From Clostridium muellerianum (lineage in GTDB: Bacteria > Bacillota > Clostridia > Clostridiales > Clostridiaceae), in contig NZ_JABBNI010000025.1 of assembly GCF_012926525.1 (NCBI RefSeq), forward strand, positions 124,001 through 188,000: a DNA stretch of 64,000 bases. Direction: 5' to 3'. Positions within the stretch are counted from its first letter, which is position 1. Every line of letters begins with the position of its first letter. Below are positions 45,857 to 56,898 of the stretch, piece by piece. Below the pieces are notes generated by a model. The model did not search any database and was not told the DNA's origin. It saw only the letters and a list, made by a program, of their open reading frames with translations. The translations under genes were made by a program, and so were the position numbers.

Positions 45857-46417
45857 ATGGAACCGATTAGAAATGTATTTATTACACCAAAACAATTTGA
45901 GGAAATTCAAAGTAAATATGATGGAATCTGCGAATATCTAAATGGTGAAATATTATTTAGTTCCAGAACATCTCAAAACCATAATAGAATAGTAAGAAGA
46001 CTTCTTTCTAGGTTAGATGAATATTTTGACGGAAGCAACTGTGAACCTTTTTCTAAGCAAATAGAAGTTATATTTAAGAATGAAAATGAACAATATAACT
46101 TATTACCTGACATTTTTATCATGTGTGAAGATGCTGAAACTTTAGGTGAAAGTTTTATATCATCACCAAAAATAGTTTTTGAAGTAGTATCTGAAAAATA
46201 TTCTGACAACGACTATTTTATTAAGGCTCGTATATACCAAAAATTCGGAGTATTAGAGTATAATATAGTTGAACCAAGTGGATCAATAACTCAATATACT
46301 TTAGTTAATGGCAGTTATGGTACTCCAAAAGTGTTTTACTCTAAAGATACTTTTGTAAGTTCATTGTATAAAGATCTAAAAATTAATCTTGAAAAAATAT
46401 TTAAATCTCCTACATAA
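45857..46417 (+). CDS. Uma2-family (DUF820) PD-(D/E)XK nuclease-like protein
   Basis: 186 residues. The Uma2 pattern is clear: YDGICEYLNGEIL with the first acidic residue, SQNHNRIVRRL, LLPDIFIMCE with the catalytic Asp position, PKIVFEVVSEKYSDNDYFIKARIYQKFG with the (D/E)XK-like Glu and downstream Lys, and EYNIVEPSG. Uma2 proteins share the restriction-endonuclease fold, but their role is largely unknown; they multiply in some cyanobacteria and occur singly in Firmicutes. Here the gene is divergent from brxA, so it may belong to the defence island. GAGGTGATG precedes the ATG. Confidence 0.85.
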   Translation: MEPIRNVFITPKQFEEIQSKYDGICEYLNGEILFSSRTSQNHNRIVRRLLSRLDEYFDGSNCEPFSKQIEVIFKNENEQYNLLPDIFIMCEDAETLGESFISSPKIVFEVVSEKYSDNDYFIKARIYQKFGVLEYNIVEPSGSITQYTLVNGSYGTPKVFYSKDTFVSSLYKDLKINLEKIFKSPT

Positions 46418-46421
46418 TAAT

Positions 46422-46475
46422 AAGGGACTTTTGAAAGACAAAATTTCAACAAAAAATCTTTCAAAGTCCCTATAT
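46422..46475. terminator. bidirectional terminator between the Uma2-like and vanW-like genes
   Basis: AGGGACTTTTGAAAGA (46423-46438) pairs with TCTTTCAAAGTCCCT (46458-46472) with one bulged base. It stands between two convergent genes and has A/T-rich flanks on both sides. Confidence 0.8.
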
Positions 46476-46490
46476 AATTATTACAAAATT

Positions 46491-47798
46491 TTATTTTGCA
46501 TAATCATCACTATTTATTTCCTGTCTAGAAACCTCTTTTCCATCTACATAAGTGACTTTATACGCTTTTACTGTACATATTGTTTTTCCAGCCTTGCTCA
46601 CGGTTTTAACATTATTTACAAGGTCATAGGTTTTTTTAGTTAATTTAGAATTAGAAAAAATATTAAATGTTATATCCTTGTCCTTTACTACACACTCTAT
46701 ATATATAGGATAATCCAGTGTATTTTTAAACTTATAATCTATATTTCCATAATCCACAGTTGCATCCATTCCAAGACCTACATAACTAACAGGCATGTTG
46801 TGGTGATCTCTTTCTGTAGGTGTTATACCCGCTCTTACTACAGCATTATGAAGTGTACTTGACACCTGACATACACCTCCACCTAGACCAGACTCTAATT
46901 TATCACCCACAATAATTGTTGCAGCTTTATATCCTTTTTTCTCCGTTCTTTCTCCTACTATATTATTAAAACTAAATTTTCCTTTTGGCATTATAGTAGT
47001 TCCATCTAAAGCCTTTGCTGATATATTAATATTGTTAATTCTACTATCTGATGAAGATGAAAAATTAGTAGTAAAACTAGATATTTTTGTATCAATCTTC
47101 TCTAAGTCTGATTTTTTTGTAGAAGGTTGTACCTTTTTTAATGAAGCATTAACTACTATATCCTTAATAGCCTTATTGCTAATTCCCTCATCAATATCCT
47201 TAATAAGTTTGTCCTTATCAACCTCTTGTCCATATTTTTCTGAAGTAATTTTAAAGTCATCATCTTTATTTTTAGTTATTTTAGCATCTACTGGCTTTTT
47301 ATCAAACTGCTGCTGAATTTTTGATATAGTTTCTTCAATTTCTTTTTTATCATATTTATACTTCAAACTAAAATTCTTTTCTTCTGAACTTCTTATAGCT
47401 TTATATTTATCATGGGTACTTTTGTCCTTACCATACTTAAAAGCATCTTTTACAGTATCTTCTATATTATAATTTATATTAAGCTTTGAATAATTTATTG
47501 TATATGATTTGTCCTGAACCTTAATCACTATATTTTTCTTAAATATTTCATTTACATAATTGCGTTTCAAAGTATTTACAGCTTCTTCTTTAGTTTTTCC
47601 ATTTAATTTTATACCTTCTACTTTAACTCCAGGATATATAAGCTTGTCATACTTATTAACCCAAAAATGTATCCAAGATATACGCATAATATAAAACAAT
47701 ACAACAAGTATACATAAAGATCTTGTCATTTTCTTTCTATTTACTTTTATTTTAGGTTTTTTTATTGTTTTCTCCTTATTGTTTTCATTTTCTATCAT
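46491..47798 (-). CDS. VanW family protein with peptidoglycan-binding-like domain
   Basis: 435 residues. A basic cytoplasmic N-terminus and one membrane segment (about 27-45) are followed by a YoaR-type domain (IYPGVKVEGIKLNGKTKEEA). The VanW domain is at about 265-375 (GRTEKKGYKAATIIVGDKLE-like region, then SGLGGGVCQVSSTLHNAVVR and TERDHHNMPVSYVGLGMDAT). VanW proteins are linked to the cell wall and were first seen in vanB-type clusters, but lone copies are common in Clostridium and do not imply vancomycin resistance. It is anchored outside the cell. GGAGG lies before the ATG. Confidence 0.9.
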   Translation of the reverse strand: MIENENNKEKTIKKPKIKVNRKKMTRSLCILVVLFYIMRISWIHFWVNKYDKLIYPGVKVEGIKLNGKTKEEAVNTLKRNYVNEIFKKNIVIKVQDKSYTINYSKLNINYNIEDTVKDAFKYGKDKSTHDKYKAIRSSEEKNFSLKYKYDKKEIEETISKIQQQFDKKPVDAKITKNKDDDFKITSEKYGQEVDKDKLIKDIDEGISNKAIKDIVVNASLKKVQPSTKKSDLEKIDTKISSFTTNFSSSSDSRINNINISAKALDGTTIMPKGKFSFNNIVGERTEKKGYKAATIIVGDKLESGLGGGVCQVSSTLHNAVVRAGITPTERDHHNMPVSYVGLGMDATVDYGNIDYKFKNTLDYPIYIECVVKDKDITFNIFSNSKLTKKTYDLVNNVKTVSKAGKTICTVKAYKVTYVDGKEVSRQEINSDDYAK

Positions 47799-48012
47799 TT
47801 ATTGCTATGAATCCTCCTACAAATTGAAACTTAACTCCAATGTTTTTACCTAGAACCATATAAAGCCTTATCTAAAACATATTAACTTCATTAATCTACA
47901 TTCATTATTATACTACTATTTGACAGTTTTGGCTTTAAATTTATTAAATATTCTCTTAAAAATAACATTTTAGGGACTTTAGATTGTTTACAGCTTTGTT
48001 AACACTTTTCTG

Positions 48013-48067
48013 TAAAATTAAAAGGATTGAGTGTAAATTTGCTTTTATGCAAATTTACACTCAATCC
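48013..48067 (-). terminator. terminator of the branched-chain amino acid operon
   Basis: A perfect 19-bp stem (48049-48067 with 48024-48042) around a 6-nt loop, followed on the minus strand by TTTTAATTTT. The 5' arm is made from the last codons of ilvN, and the ilvN stop is in the loop. Confidence 0.9.
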
Positions 48068-48548
48068 CTTCTATATCTATGGATTTACATCCTCTTTCAA
48101 GAGCAGTTACACCTGTTCTCACAATTTCCTTAATACCATAAGGCTTCATAAGATTAATAAAAGCTGATACTTTTCCTTCATCCCCAGTTATTTCAATAGT
48201 CATGCTTTTATTATTCAGGTCTACAATATTAGCTCTAAATATATTAACTGTTTCCGTAATAGAAGATTTAGTATTCATATCCACAGTTACTTTTACTAAA
48301 GCAAGCTCCCTGTAAACAGATTTGTTTGTATCCAATTCTACTACTTTTATAACTTCTACAAGTTTATTTAATTGCTTATTAATCTGCTCAACCATATATT
48401 CATCGCCTATAATAACTATGGTCATACGGGATATTTCAGGATCTTCTGTAACTCCTACTGTTAAACTGTGAATATTATAGCCTCTTCTGCTGAATAATCC
48501 TGAAATTTTGCTTAAAACTCCTGAATGATTTTCTACCAGTACTGACAA
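48045..48548 (-). CDS. ilvN: acetolactate synthase small (regulatory) subunit
   Basis: 167 residues from the first conventional start, TTG at 48548. The ACT domain is evident: SVLVENHSGVLSKISGLFSR, RGYNIHSLTVG, and TEDPEISRMTIVIIGDE. It mediates feedback inhibition by valine and related amino acids on the ilvB product. Homologues usually begin MNKYVLSVLVENH. Here the frame before TTG reads ATT-ATA-AAT-AAG-TAT-GTA, and AAAGGGGG lies eight bases before ATA (48563). So translation may really start at ATA or ATT, and TTG, 23 bases from the ribosome site, may not be used. It is the last gene of the operon. Confidence 0.92.
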   Translation of the reverse strand: MSVLVENHSGVLSKISGLFSRRGYNIHSLTVGVTEDPEISRMTIVIIGDEYMVEQINKQLNKLVEVIKVVELDTNKSVYRELALVKVTVDMNTKSSITETVNIFRANIVDLNNKSMTIEITGDEGKVSAFINLMKPYGIKEIVRTGVTALERGCKSIDIEGIECKFA

Positions 48549-48577
48549 TACATACTTATTTATAATAATCGCCCCCT

Positions 48578-50185
48578 TTAAAAAGTACTTTCTCGTGGAT
48601 CAACTTCACATTCTATAAGAAAAGTTTTAGTAGATTCCATAGCCTCTTTAAGAGCTTTTTCAAAAGCTTCATTAGAATTAACTTTTTTTCCTGCAAAACC
48701 ATAAGCTTCAGCTATTTTTATAAAATCTGGATTACAATTTAAGGCAACTCCATAATTTCCTTCATAAATTCTGTTTTGTATTTCCCTAACCATTCCAAGT
48801 CCTGAATTGTTAAACAATATTATTATTAAATTTACATTGTTTTGAGCTGCAGTCCCAAGCTCAAATAAACTCATTTGAAATGATCCATCTCCCATAACAG
48901 CAACTACTCTTCTATTAGACTCTGCTATTTTTGCACCTACTGCTGCTGGAAGAGAATATCCCATAGTTCCAAGTCCTCCAGAAGTTAAAAATCTTCTTTC
49001 ACCTTTTACAGTAAAATTTCTAGCGCACCAAATTTGATTTTGACCTACATCTACAGTAACAATGGCATCATCTTCTATAACTTCCGACAAAATCTTCAAG
49101 CAATATTTTGGATTAACCTTGTTTTCAAAGGTACATACATTTTTTTCTTTTTGCCAGCTTCTTATTTCATTAATCCACTGCTCTGTTTCCAAAGGTTCTA
49201 TACCCTTAATTAATTCTTCTAATATGTTTTTGCAATCCCCAACCACAGGAATATTAGTTCCTAAATTTTTTCCTATTTCTGCTGGATCAATATCAATATG
49301 AATAATTTCTGCATCTTTTCCAAAATATTTAGATCCTGCTGTAGCTCTATCTGCAATTCTAGTACCAATAAGTATTAAAACATCAGCCTCAGATACTGCT
49401 TTATTTGCATAACTAAATCCATGAGATCCAATAAGCCCTATATAATAAGAATTGTCTCCCTGCACACAATCTTTGCCCATTAGAGTATGTACAATTGGAA
49501 TCTTCGATTTTTTAACAAATTCCATTAATTCTTTTTCTGCTTTAGCACATCCAATACCGCCCCCAGTACAGATGAGAGGTTTTTTACTACTTTTAATCTT
49601 ATCTAAAGCTCTTTTTATTTGCCCTTTATGCCCAATAACTGTAGGTTTGTAGCCCCTAATGTTTACTTCTTCTGGATATTCAAAATCTATATCCTGTTCT
49701 TGAATATCTGATGGTATATCAATTAATACAGGTCCTGGTCTTCCTGTTCCTGCTATATAAAAAGCTTCTTTTATAATACGTGGAATATCCTCAGTACTTT
49801 TCACTAAATAATTATGCTTTGTGAAAGATTCCACTGCCCCAGTAATATCCGCTTCCTGAAAAACATCTTTTCCAATTAAATTGGATTTAACCTGCCCCGT
49901 AATAATAACCATTGGTATAGAATCCATATAAGCTGTAGCAACTGAAGTTATAACATTAGTAGCACCGGGACCAGAAGTTACAATGCAAACTCCTGTAGTT
50001 CCTGTAGCTCTTGCAAATCCACTGGCACTATGTCCTGCTGCTTGTTCATGTCTAACTAATATATGTTCAATTTCCGATTCTCTTAAAGCTTCATACAAAG
50101 CTACCACTGTAGCACCTGGATACCCAAATACAGTTTTTACATTTTCTTTTATTAAACATTGAATAATAGCTTCTGCAGCTTTCAT
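48578..50185 (-). CDS. ilvB: acetolactate synthase large catalytic subunit
   Basis: 535 residues, slightly short for the family (about 550-570). ThDP-dependent fold: N-terminal Glu in RHEQAAGHSASGFARATG, VVTSGPGATN-like CIVTSGPGATNVI, middle FAD-type domain, and the C-terminal ThDP/Mg site VMGDGSFQMSLFELGTAAQNN followed by NNSGLG. It condenses two pyruvates to acetolactate, or pyruvate with 2-oxobutyrate, the first common step of valine, leucine and isoleucine synthesis. Its regulatory subunit gene follows. No ilvD is found in the operon. GGGGG precedes the ATG. Confidence 0.94.
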   Translation of the reverse strand: MKAAEAIIQCLIKENVKTVFGYPGATVVALYEALRESEIEHILVRHEQAAGHSASGFARATGTTGVCIVTSGPGATNVITSVATAYMDSIPMVIITGQVKSNLIGKDVFQEADITGAVESFTKHNYLVKSTEDIPRIIKEAFYIAGTGRPGPVLIDIPSDIQEQDIDFEYPEEVNIRGYKPTVIGHKGQIKRALDKIKSSKKPLICTGGGIGCAKAEKELMEFVKKSKIPIVHTLMGKDCVQGDNSYYIGLIGSHGFSYANKAVSEADVLILIGTRIADRATAGSKYFGKDAEIIHIDIDPAEIGKNLGTNIPVVGDCKNILEELIKGIEPLETEQWINEIRSWQKEKNVCTFENKVNPKYCLKILSEVIEDDAIVTVDVGQNQIWCARNFTVKGERRFLTSGGLGTMGYSLPAAVGAKIAESNRRVVAVMGDGSFQMSLFELGTAAQNNVNLIIILFNNSGLGMVREIQNRIYEGNYGVALNCNPDFIKIAEAYGFAGKKVNSNEAFEKALKEAMESTKTFLIECEVDPRESTF

Positions 50186-50292
50186 TAGTTTACCCCCTTA
50201 TTTATTCATTTACTAGCACTTAAGGTATAAGGAAAATTCCCCAAATTATAAATGAAAAGCCCCCTTTTCATTTATCCCATTTTATACCCGCT

Positions 50293-51360
50293 CTATTGAA
50301 TTTCTTGTGCTATAAGTTCTCCCATTTTTTCTGTTCCTACTAATATTTTTTCCTGTTCCATAATATCCGATGTACGATAACCTTTATCTAAAACCTTTGA
50401 AACTGCATTTTCTATATCTCTTGCTGCTTCTTCCATATTAAAGCTGTATCTAAGCATCATAGCAATACTCATAATAGTTCCAATAGGATTAGCTTTATCG
50501 CATCCTGCAATATCTGGAGCTGATCCATGAATAGGTTCATACATACCAACTTTCCCTTCTCCAAGACTTGCAGAAGGAAGCATTCCTAAAGAACCAGTAA
50601 GCATAGATGCTTCATCACTTAAAATGTCCCCAAACATATTTTCAGTGACAATAGTATCAAACTGCTTAGGATCACGAATAAGCTGCATAGCTGCGTTATC
50701 TACATACATATAATTTAACTCTACATCTTTATAATCCTCTGATATTTTCTCTGTAACTTCTCTCCAAAGTCTTGAGCTTTCAAGTACATTTGCTTTATCT
50801 ATTAATGTAAGCTTTTTATTTCTTTTTCTTGCAACCTGAAAGGCCATTTTTACAATTCTCTCTATTTCAGGAGTAGAATAAACAATGGTATCTGAGGCTC
50901 TTTGTCCCTCTTTTATATCTACTCTCTTTTTTTCTCCAAAATAAGCACCACCAATTAATTCTCTAACAATCATAATATTTAAACCATCGCCTAATACTTC
51001 TTCTTTTAAATTTGAAGCAGCTTTAAGCTGAGGAAATAAAATAGCTGGTCTTAAATTAGCAAATACCTCTAAAGTCTTTCTTATACCTAGAAGACCTGCT
51101 TCAGGTCTTAAATTTCCTGGGAGCTTATCCCACTTAGGTCCACCTACTGCACCTAACAGTACTGCATCACTACTTTTACAAATTTCTATGGTTTCCTCTG
51201 GAAGTGGAGATCCTGTTTCATCTATAGCTGCTCCACCTATTAACGCTTCTTTAATTTCAAAATCACATTTGTATTTATTGGCAATTGCTTTTATTACCTT
51301 TATTCCCTGTTTAATTATCTCTTTACCTATTCCGTCTCCCGGCATTACTGCTATTTTCAT
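50293..51360 (-). CDS. leuB: 3-isopropylmalate dehydrogenase
   Basis: 355 residues of the isocitrate/isopropylmalate dehydrogenase family. [16 protein letters not shown] opens the NAD domain; [36 protein letters not shown] and the metal site [18 protein letters not shown] (Asp residues) follow; then [12 protein letters not shown]. It oxidises and decarboxylates 3-isopropylmalate to 2-oxoisocaproate, the third step of leucine synthesis. Its start overlaps the leuD stop by one base. Confidence 0.95.
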   Translation of the reverse strand: MKIAVMPGDGIGKEIIKQGIKVIKAIANKYKCDFEIKEALIGGAAIDETGSPLPEETIEICKSSDAVLLGAVGGPKWDKLPGNLRPEAGLLGIRKTLEVFANLRPAILFPQLKAASNLKEEVLGDGLNIMIVRELIGGAYFGEKKRVDIKEGQRASDTIVYSTPEIERIVKMAFQVARKRNKKLTLIDKANVLESSRLWREVTEKISEDYKDVELNYMYVDNAAMQLIRDPKQFDTIVTENMFGDILSDEASMLTGSLGMLPSASLGEGKVGMYEPIHGSAPDIAGCDKANPIGTIMSIAMMLRYSFNMEEAARDIENAVSKVLDKGYRTSDIMEQEKILVGTEKMGELIAQEIQ

Positions 51361-51851
51361 TATTCATCCACCTCTTGCTTAATATAATTTATAAGTCCAT
51401 CTGCATCTATAATCTTCTGCATAAATTGTGGAAAAGGAACTGCAATGTAAGTTTTATTTTTAGTAATATTAGTTATTATTCCTGTAGAAACATCTATAGA
51501 TACTTCATCATTTTCTTCAATATCTTTTGCAGCTTCAGTACATTCCATTATAGGAAGTCCTATGTTTATTGAATTCCTAAAAAATATTCTTGCAAAAGTT
51601 TCTGCTATAATACATCCTATGCCTGATGCTTTAATAGCAATGGGTGCATGTTCTCTTGAAGAACCACATCCAAAATTCTTTCCTGCTATCATAATGTCTC
51701 CAGCTGATATTTTATTTTTAAAATCCTTATCTAAATCTTCCATACAATGAGCTGCTAGTTCTTTTGGATCACTTGTACTTAAATATCTTGCTGGTATGAT
51801 AACATCTGTATCTACATTATTTCCATATTTAATTGCTTTACCCTTAATCAT
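51360..51851 (-). CDS. leuD: 3-isopropylmalate dehydratase small subunit
   Basis: 163 residues, the short archaeal/clostridial form of Leu[19 protein letters not shown] and [20 protein letters not shown] are the typical swivel-domain motifs. With LeuC it isomerises 2-isopropylmalate to 3-isopropylmalate. It overlaps leuC by one base and leuB by one base, so the three are tightly coupled. Confidence 0.95.
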   Translation of the reverse strand: MIKGKAIKYGNNVDTDVIIPARYLSTSDPKELAAHCMEDLDKDFKNKISAGDIMIAGKNFGCGSSREHAPIAIKASGIGCIIAETFARIFFRNSINIGLPIMECTEAAKDIEENDEVSIDVSTGIITNITKNKTYIAVPFPQFMQKIIDADGLINYIKQEVDE

Positions 51852-53116
51852 TATTTTGCTACCTCCTCTGGAGATGAAATTTTTCCTGTAATTGCTGATG
51901 CTGCTGCTACTGCTGGACTTGCTAAATACACTTCACTTTCTGGATGTCCCATTCTTCCTACAAAATTTCTATTAGTAGTTGCAATAGCTCTTTCTCCTTT
52001 GGCTAAAATCCCCATGTGTCCTCCAAGACAAGGTCCACAAGTAGGTGTACTAACCACTGCTCCAGCTTCTATAAAAATTTCTAAAAGTCCTTCTCTTAAA
52101 GCTTCAAGATAAATCTTCTGAGTTGCAGGAAATATAATTGCTCTTACTCTTTTATTAACTTTGTTTCCTTTAAAGACCTTAGCCGCTGCTCTTAAATCTT
52201 CTATTCTTCCATTAGTACAAGAACCTATAACTACTTGATCTATAAAAACCTCTCCAACTTCATCAATAGTTCTTGTATTTTCAGGTAAATGTGGGAATGC
52301 AACTGTAGGTCTGATGGATGATAAATCTATTTCTATAACTCTGCTGTACTCTGCATCTTCATCTGCAGTATAAACAGTATATTCTCTATTTGAATGTTCT
52401 TTTACATATTCTATAGTTTTATCATCTACTTCAAAAATTCCATTTTTAGCACCTGCTTCAATAGCCATGTTAGCCATAGTAAAGCGATCATCCATAGATA
52501 AATTTTTTAAACCTTCACCTGTATATTCCATAGATTTATAAAGAGCACCATCTACTCCTATCATTCCTATAATATGAAGAATAACATCTTTTCCACTTAC
52601 CCAAGGTGCCATCTTTCCCTTTAATACAAACTTTATAGCTTCTGGAACCTTGAACCAAGCTTCTCCTGTAGCCATACCTGCTCCCATATCAGTACTTCCA
52701 ATACCTGTAGAAAATGCGCCTAAAGCACCATAAGTACAAGTATGAGAATCTGCACCAATTATTACATCTCCACAAACAGCCAAACCTTTTTCAGGAATAA
52801 GTGCATGTTCTATTCCCATTTGTCCAACTTCAAAATAATTTTCAATTTCCATTTTACACGCAAATTCCCTTGTACACTTACACTGTTCAGCAGATTTTAT
52901 ATCCTTATTAGGTGTAAAATGATCTGGAACAATAGCTATTTTTTTCTTGTCAAACACCTTTTTTACTCCTATTTTGTCAAATTCCTTAATAGCCACAGGA
53001 GTGGTTATATCATTACCTAATACCAAATCCAATTTTACCTTTATCAATTGTCCAGGTTTTACACTTTCAAGTCCTGCATGAGCAGCTAAGATTTTCTGAG
53101 TCATAGTCATCGCCAT
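51851..53116 (-). CDS. leuC: 3-isopropylmalate dehydratase large subunit
   Basis: 421 residues of the aconitase superfamily in the short archaeal/clostridial class. Cluster-binding cysteines are in [16 protein letters not shown] and [34 protein letters not shown] is the substrate region. It carries a 4Fe-4S cluster and forms the active isomerase with LeuD, encoded next. It lies 180 bp after leuA; I see no regulatory element in that gap. A GGGGGC site precedes the ATG. Confidence 0.95.
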   Translation of the reverse strand: MAMTMTQKILAAHAGLESVKPGQLIKVKLDLVLGNDITTPVAIKEFDKIGVKKVFDKKKIAIVPDHFTPNKDIKSAEQCKCTREFACKMEIENYFEVGQMGIEHALIPEKGLAVCGDVIIGADSHTCTYGALGAFSTGIGSTDMGAGMATGEAWFKVPEAIKFVLKGKMAPWVSGKDVILHIIGMIGVDGALYKSMEYTGEGLKNLSMDDRFTMANMAIEAGAKNGIFEVDDKTIEYVKEHSNREYTVYTADEDAEYSRVIEIDLSSIRPTVAFPHLPENTRTIDEVGEVFIDQVVIGSCTNGRIEDLRAAAKVFKGNKVNKRVRAIIFPATQKIYLEALREGLLEIFIEAGAVVSTPTCGPCLGGHMGILAKGERAIATTNRNFVGRMGHPESEVYLASPAVAAASAITGKISSPEEVAK

Positions 53117-53296
53117 ATTATTTGCCCCCTATCCATGTGTTTAAGTTAATATTTGTATTTTAAGCAATATTACAAAACTTATTTTATTGTATTCTTTAAC
53201 CTATTTATAGGTGTAAAAATCCAATTTTATTAACAAATTATAGTTAATGAAAGTTATTATAAATGATTTATAGTTTTCATATAAATATGTTAATTT

Positions 53297-54841
53297 TTAT
53301 TGTACTTGCCTAATTTCATTGGCGTCATAATTCATTTCATAATGCATTTTATTAATAGCATTTATAAAAGCTTTTGCACTGGATTCAATAACATCTGTGC
53401 TAATTCCTTTGCCAGAATAGATTCTACCCTCTTTTTCAATCTTCAAAGTCACTTCTCCTAATGCATCCTTTCCACTCCCAATTGCCTTTAAGAAATAATT
53501 CTTTAATATCACATCAATTCCAATAGCTTTTTCAATAGCTTTAAAAGTTGCATCCACTGGTCCATCACCTAATGAAGCTTCTTCAAGCTTTTTATCCTCA
53601 AATCCAAGCTTCACTGTGGATGTAGCCAAAGTACTGTTTCCACTGGAAATTTGAAAATACTCAAGCTTAAATAGTTCTGGAATTTGAAAAGCTTCCTGTA
53701 TAACTAAAGCTTCAATATCTTCATCTGAAACAGACTTTTTCTTATCTGCTAAATCCTTAAATTTTATAAAAGCTTCATTTATCTTATCCATACTTAAATT
53801 AGCATATCCCAATTCTTTCAATCTTTCTTCAAAAGCATGTCTTCCTGAATGTTTACCAAGCACTATAGAGTTTTTCTTTAAGCCTACGGATTCTGGAGTC
53901 ATTATTTCATAAGTTTCCCTGCAATTTAATACTCCATGTTGATGTATACCTGATTCATGAGCAAAAGCATTAGCTCCCACAATAGCCTTGTTATGTTGAA
54001 TTTCTACACCTGTCATATGGCTTACTAAATTGCTAGTTTTGCTTATTTGTTCTGTAACTATATCTGTATAACAATTAAAATTATCTGATCGTGTCTTGAT
54101 AGCCATGACAATTTCTTCTAGTGCTGCATTACCAGCTCTTTCTCCTAAGCCATTTACTGCACATTCTATTTGTGTTGCTCCATTTTCAATAGCTGCCAAA
54201 GAATTTGCCACAGCTAAACCTAAATCATTATGACAGTGAACACTTATAATTGCTTTTTCAATATTAGGAACATTTTCTTTAATTCCCTTAATAAATGCAC
54301 CATATTCATTTGGTGTTGAATATCCTACAGTATCAGGTATATTAAGTATATCAGCTCCAGCATCTATTACAGATTCTAATACCTTGTATAAAAATTCAGG
54401 TTTTGTTCTTGTTCCATCCTCTGGTGAGAATTCCACACTTGGACATAATGATTTGGCATACTTAACCATTTCTACAGCTGTATTTAATACTTCATCTGGT
54501 TCCATTTTTAGTTTATGCTCCATATGAAGATCTGAAGTAGCTATAAATGTGTGTATTCTAGGTTTTTCAGCATATTTAAGAGCTTCCCAAGCACGATCTA
54601 TATCTTTCTTTGATGTTCTAGCTAGGCCTACAATAACAGGTCCCTTTACATTTTTAGCAATTGCTTTAACTGCTTCAAAATCTCCTTTTGAAGCAAGGGG
54701 GAACCCTGCTTCAATGACATCTACACCTAATTTTTCAAGCTGCTTTGCTATTTCTAACTTCTCCTGAAGATTTAAACTAACTCCTGGTGTTTGTTCCCCA
54801 TCCCTTAAAGTTGTATCAAATATATATATCTTCTTATCCAT
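53297..54841 (-). CDS. leuA: 2-isopropylmalate synthase
   Basis: 514 residues, full length. The HMGL-like TIM barrel starts [17 protein letters not shown] and has [20 protein letters not shown] and [17 protein letters not shown]; the C-terminal LeuA regulatory domain is at about 390-510 ([15 protein letters not shown]). It condenses acetyl-CoA with 2-oxoisovalerate, the committed step to leucine, and is normally inhibited by leucine. It follows ilvC after 30 bp in the operon led by the Leu T-boxes. Confidence 0.96.
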   Translation of the reverse strand: MDKKIYIFDTTLRDGEQTPGVSLNLQEKLEIAKQLEKLGVDVIEAGFPLASKGDFEAVKAIAKNVKGPVIVGLARTSKKDIDRAWEALKYAEKPRIHTFIATSDLHMEHKLKMEPDEVLNTAVEMVKYAKSLCPSVEFSPEDGTRTKPEFLYKVLESVIDAGADILNIPDTVGYSTPNEYGAFIKGIKENVPNIEKAIISVHCHNDLGLAVANSLAAIENGATQIECAVNGLGERAGNAALEEIVMAIKTRSDNFNCYTDIVTEQISKTSNLVSHMTGVEIQHNKAIVGANAFAHESGIHQHGVLNCRETYEIMTPESVGLKKNSIVLGKHSGRHAFEERLKELGYANLSMDKINEAFIKFKDLADKKKSVSDEDIEALVIQEAFQIPELFKLEYFQISSGNSTLATSTVKLGFEDKKLEEASLGDGPVDATFKAIEKAIGIDVILKNYFLKAIGSGKDALGEVTLKIEKEGRIYSGKGISTDVIESSAKAFINAINKMHYEMNYDANEIRQVQ

Positions 54842-54870
54842 AAAAAGACCTCCCTATAGTGCTAAGTTTA

Positions 54871-55875
<1,005 letters not shown>

Positions 55876-55934
55876 CTAATTTATTAATGATTTTTTATTT
55901 AATATACTTTTATTAATACAATTTTTCTTAACTT

Positions 55935-56132
55935 TTAAAATGTCATAAAAGATGTTACATAATCACAAGTGTCATTGAAATCCCCATTTTTCATATCTCT
56001 TAAGTATTCATAATATGCACTATTATTTTGAGAAACTAAAACCTCTGAATCATTTACTAAATTATTTTCTACTGCCACTGAATTAACCCCCTTAGAATTT
56101 ACTGATTGAGCTTTACTTTGAAATTTTGACAT
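55935..56132 (-). CDS. unknown 65-residue protein, first gene of the leucine operon
   Basis: The ATG at 56132 has a near-perfect AAAGGAGG eight bases upstream, so translation should be strong. The product is polar in its first half, rich in Ser, Asn and Val (SKFQSKAQSVNSKGVNSVAV), and ends with YYEYLRDMKNGDFNDTCDYV and a short hydrophobic tail (TSFMTF). No signal peptide, no membrane segment and no leucine run, so it is not an attenuator peptide. I do not recognise a family. Being first behind two Leu T-boxes, it should be made when leucine is short. Confidence 0.65.
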   Translation of the reverse strand: MSKFQSKAQSVNSKGVNSVAVENNLVNDSEVLVSQNNSAYYEYLRDMKNGDFNDTCDYVTSFMTF

Positions 56133-56235
56133 CACTTGTTCCTCCTTTTAATTACATATTTTGTATTATTTTACAAGGATATATAATAAGTTTCCACCGT
56201 ATAGTTGGAAATTTATATCTAATTAATTTTAGGTA

Positions 56236-56447
56236 TAAAAAAAACAGGCCTTCACCATGGGGCGAGAAGTCTGTTCGCGGTACCACCCAAATTTATTACT
56301 TAAATTTATAACGGCATAACCGGCACAGCTTACTATTATTTCAGCCTGCAGCTCCAGGGTGAGTTTCAATATGCAGCATTTATGGACTTTCACCTACATC
56401 CACTCTCTGTAAAACACTGATCATATTTACTTGATCCCTATCTAAGC
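56236..56447 (-). ncRNA. T-box leader 2 (proximal), Leu specifier CUC
   Basis: Minus-strand RNA with AGGGAUCAAGUAAAU at the base of stem I, AGAGAGUG, and the specifier context GAAACUCACCCUGG, giving CUC (Leu). The antiterminator T-box GGGUGGUACCGCG is followed by a terminator (AACAGACUUCUCGCC... GGCCUGUU) and eight Us. It lies about 100 bp before the small first gene of the operon. Uncharged tRNA-Leu would let transcription continue. Confidence 0.92.
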
Positions 56448-56486
56448 TTTTCATATATTTTTCATGTATATTTCCAATAAATTGTA

Positions 56487-56700
56487 TAAAAAAAACAGAC
56501 CTCCGTCATGGGGCGAAAGTCTGTCGCGTTACCACCCAAATTTATTACTCAATCATATAACGGCTTACACCGGCACAGCTTACTATCATTTCAGCCTACA
56601 ACTCCAGGGTGAGTTTCAATATGTAATATTTATGAACTTCCACCAAAACATTCACTCTCTTTAAAATATTAATCATATTTACTTGATCCCTATCACAGTT
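56487..56700 (-). ncRNA. T-box leader 1 (distal), Leu specifier CUC
   Basis: A second full T-box with the same order of elements: AGGGAUCAAGUAAAU, AGAGAGUG, specifier context GAAACUCACCCUGG (CUC), T-box GGGUGGUAACGCG, then a terminator stem (CAGAC/GUCUG) and eight Us. It is highly similar to the proximal leader, including the specifier loop, so the pair probably arose by duplication. Both must antiterminate for the operon to be read. Confidence 0.92.
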
Positions 56701-56716
56701 TTTAATGTTGTTTACG

Positions 56717-56745
56717 AGTATACTATATATCTTATTTCCTGTCAA
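56717..56745 (-). promoter_or_regulatory. promoter of the T-box/ilv-leu operon
   Basis: TTGACA (56745-56740), 17-bp spacer, TATACT (56722-56717) on the minus strand. This is a strong sigma-A promoter, starting transcription about 15 bp before the first T-box. Confidence 0.85.
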
Positions 56746-56898
56746 CACACTTTTGATAATTTTCTAATAATTTTTTAAAATGTGTTTTTTTTATTTATTT
56801 CGTCTTTTCAATTTTTATCATTCTAACATCCACATATTTTACTGTCAATACGAAAAAGCATTTTCCGAATATTAAATATTTTTGTTTTATTGATTTTT

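Noticed and set aside
46389-46643. Plus-strand ORF overlapping the Uma2 end and the terminator
   Set aside because: It spans a strong terminator and runs antisense to the vanW-like gene; no ribosome site.
46491-47798. VanW-like gene as a vancomycin resistance determinant
   Set aside because: No vanA/B ligase, vanH, vanX or sensor genes are present; lone VanW proteins are common in Clostridium.
55935-56132. Small ORF as a leucine attenuator leader peptide
   Set aside because: It is 65 residues long, has few leucines, and no competing hairpins follow; the T-boxes already provide control.
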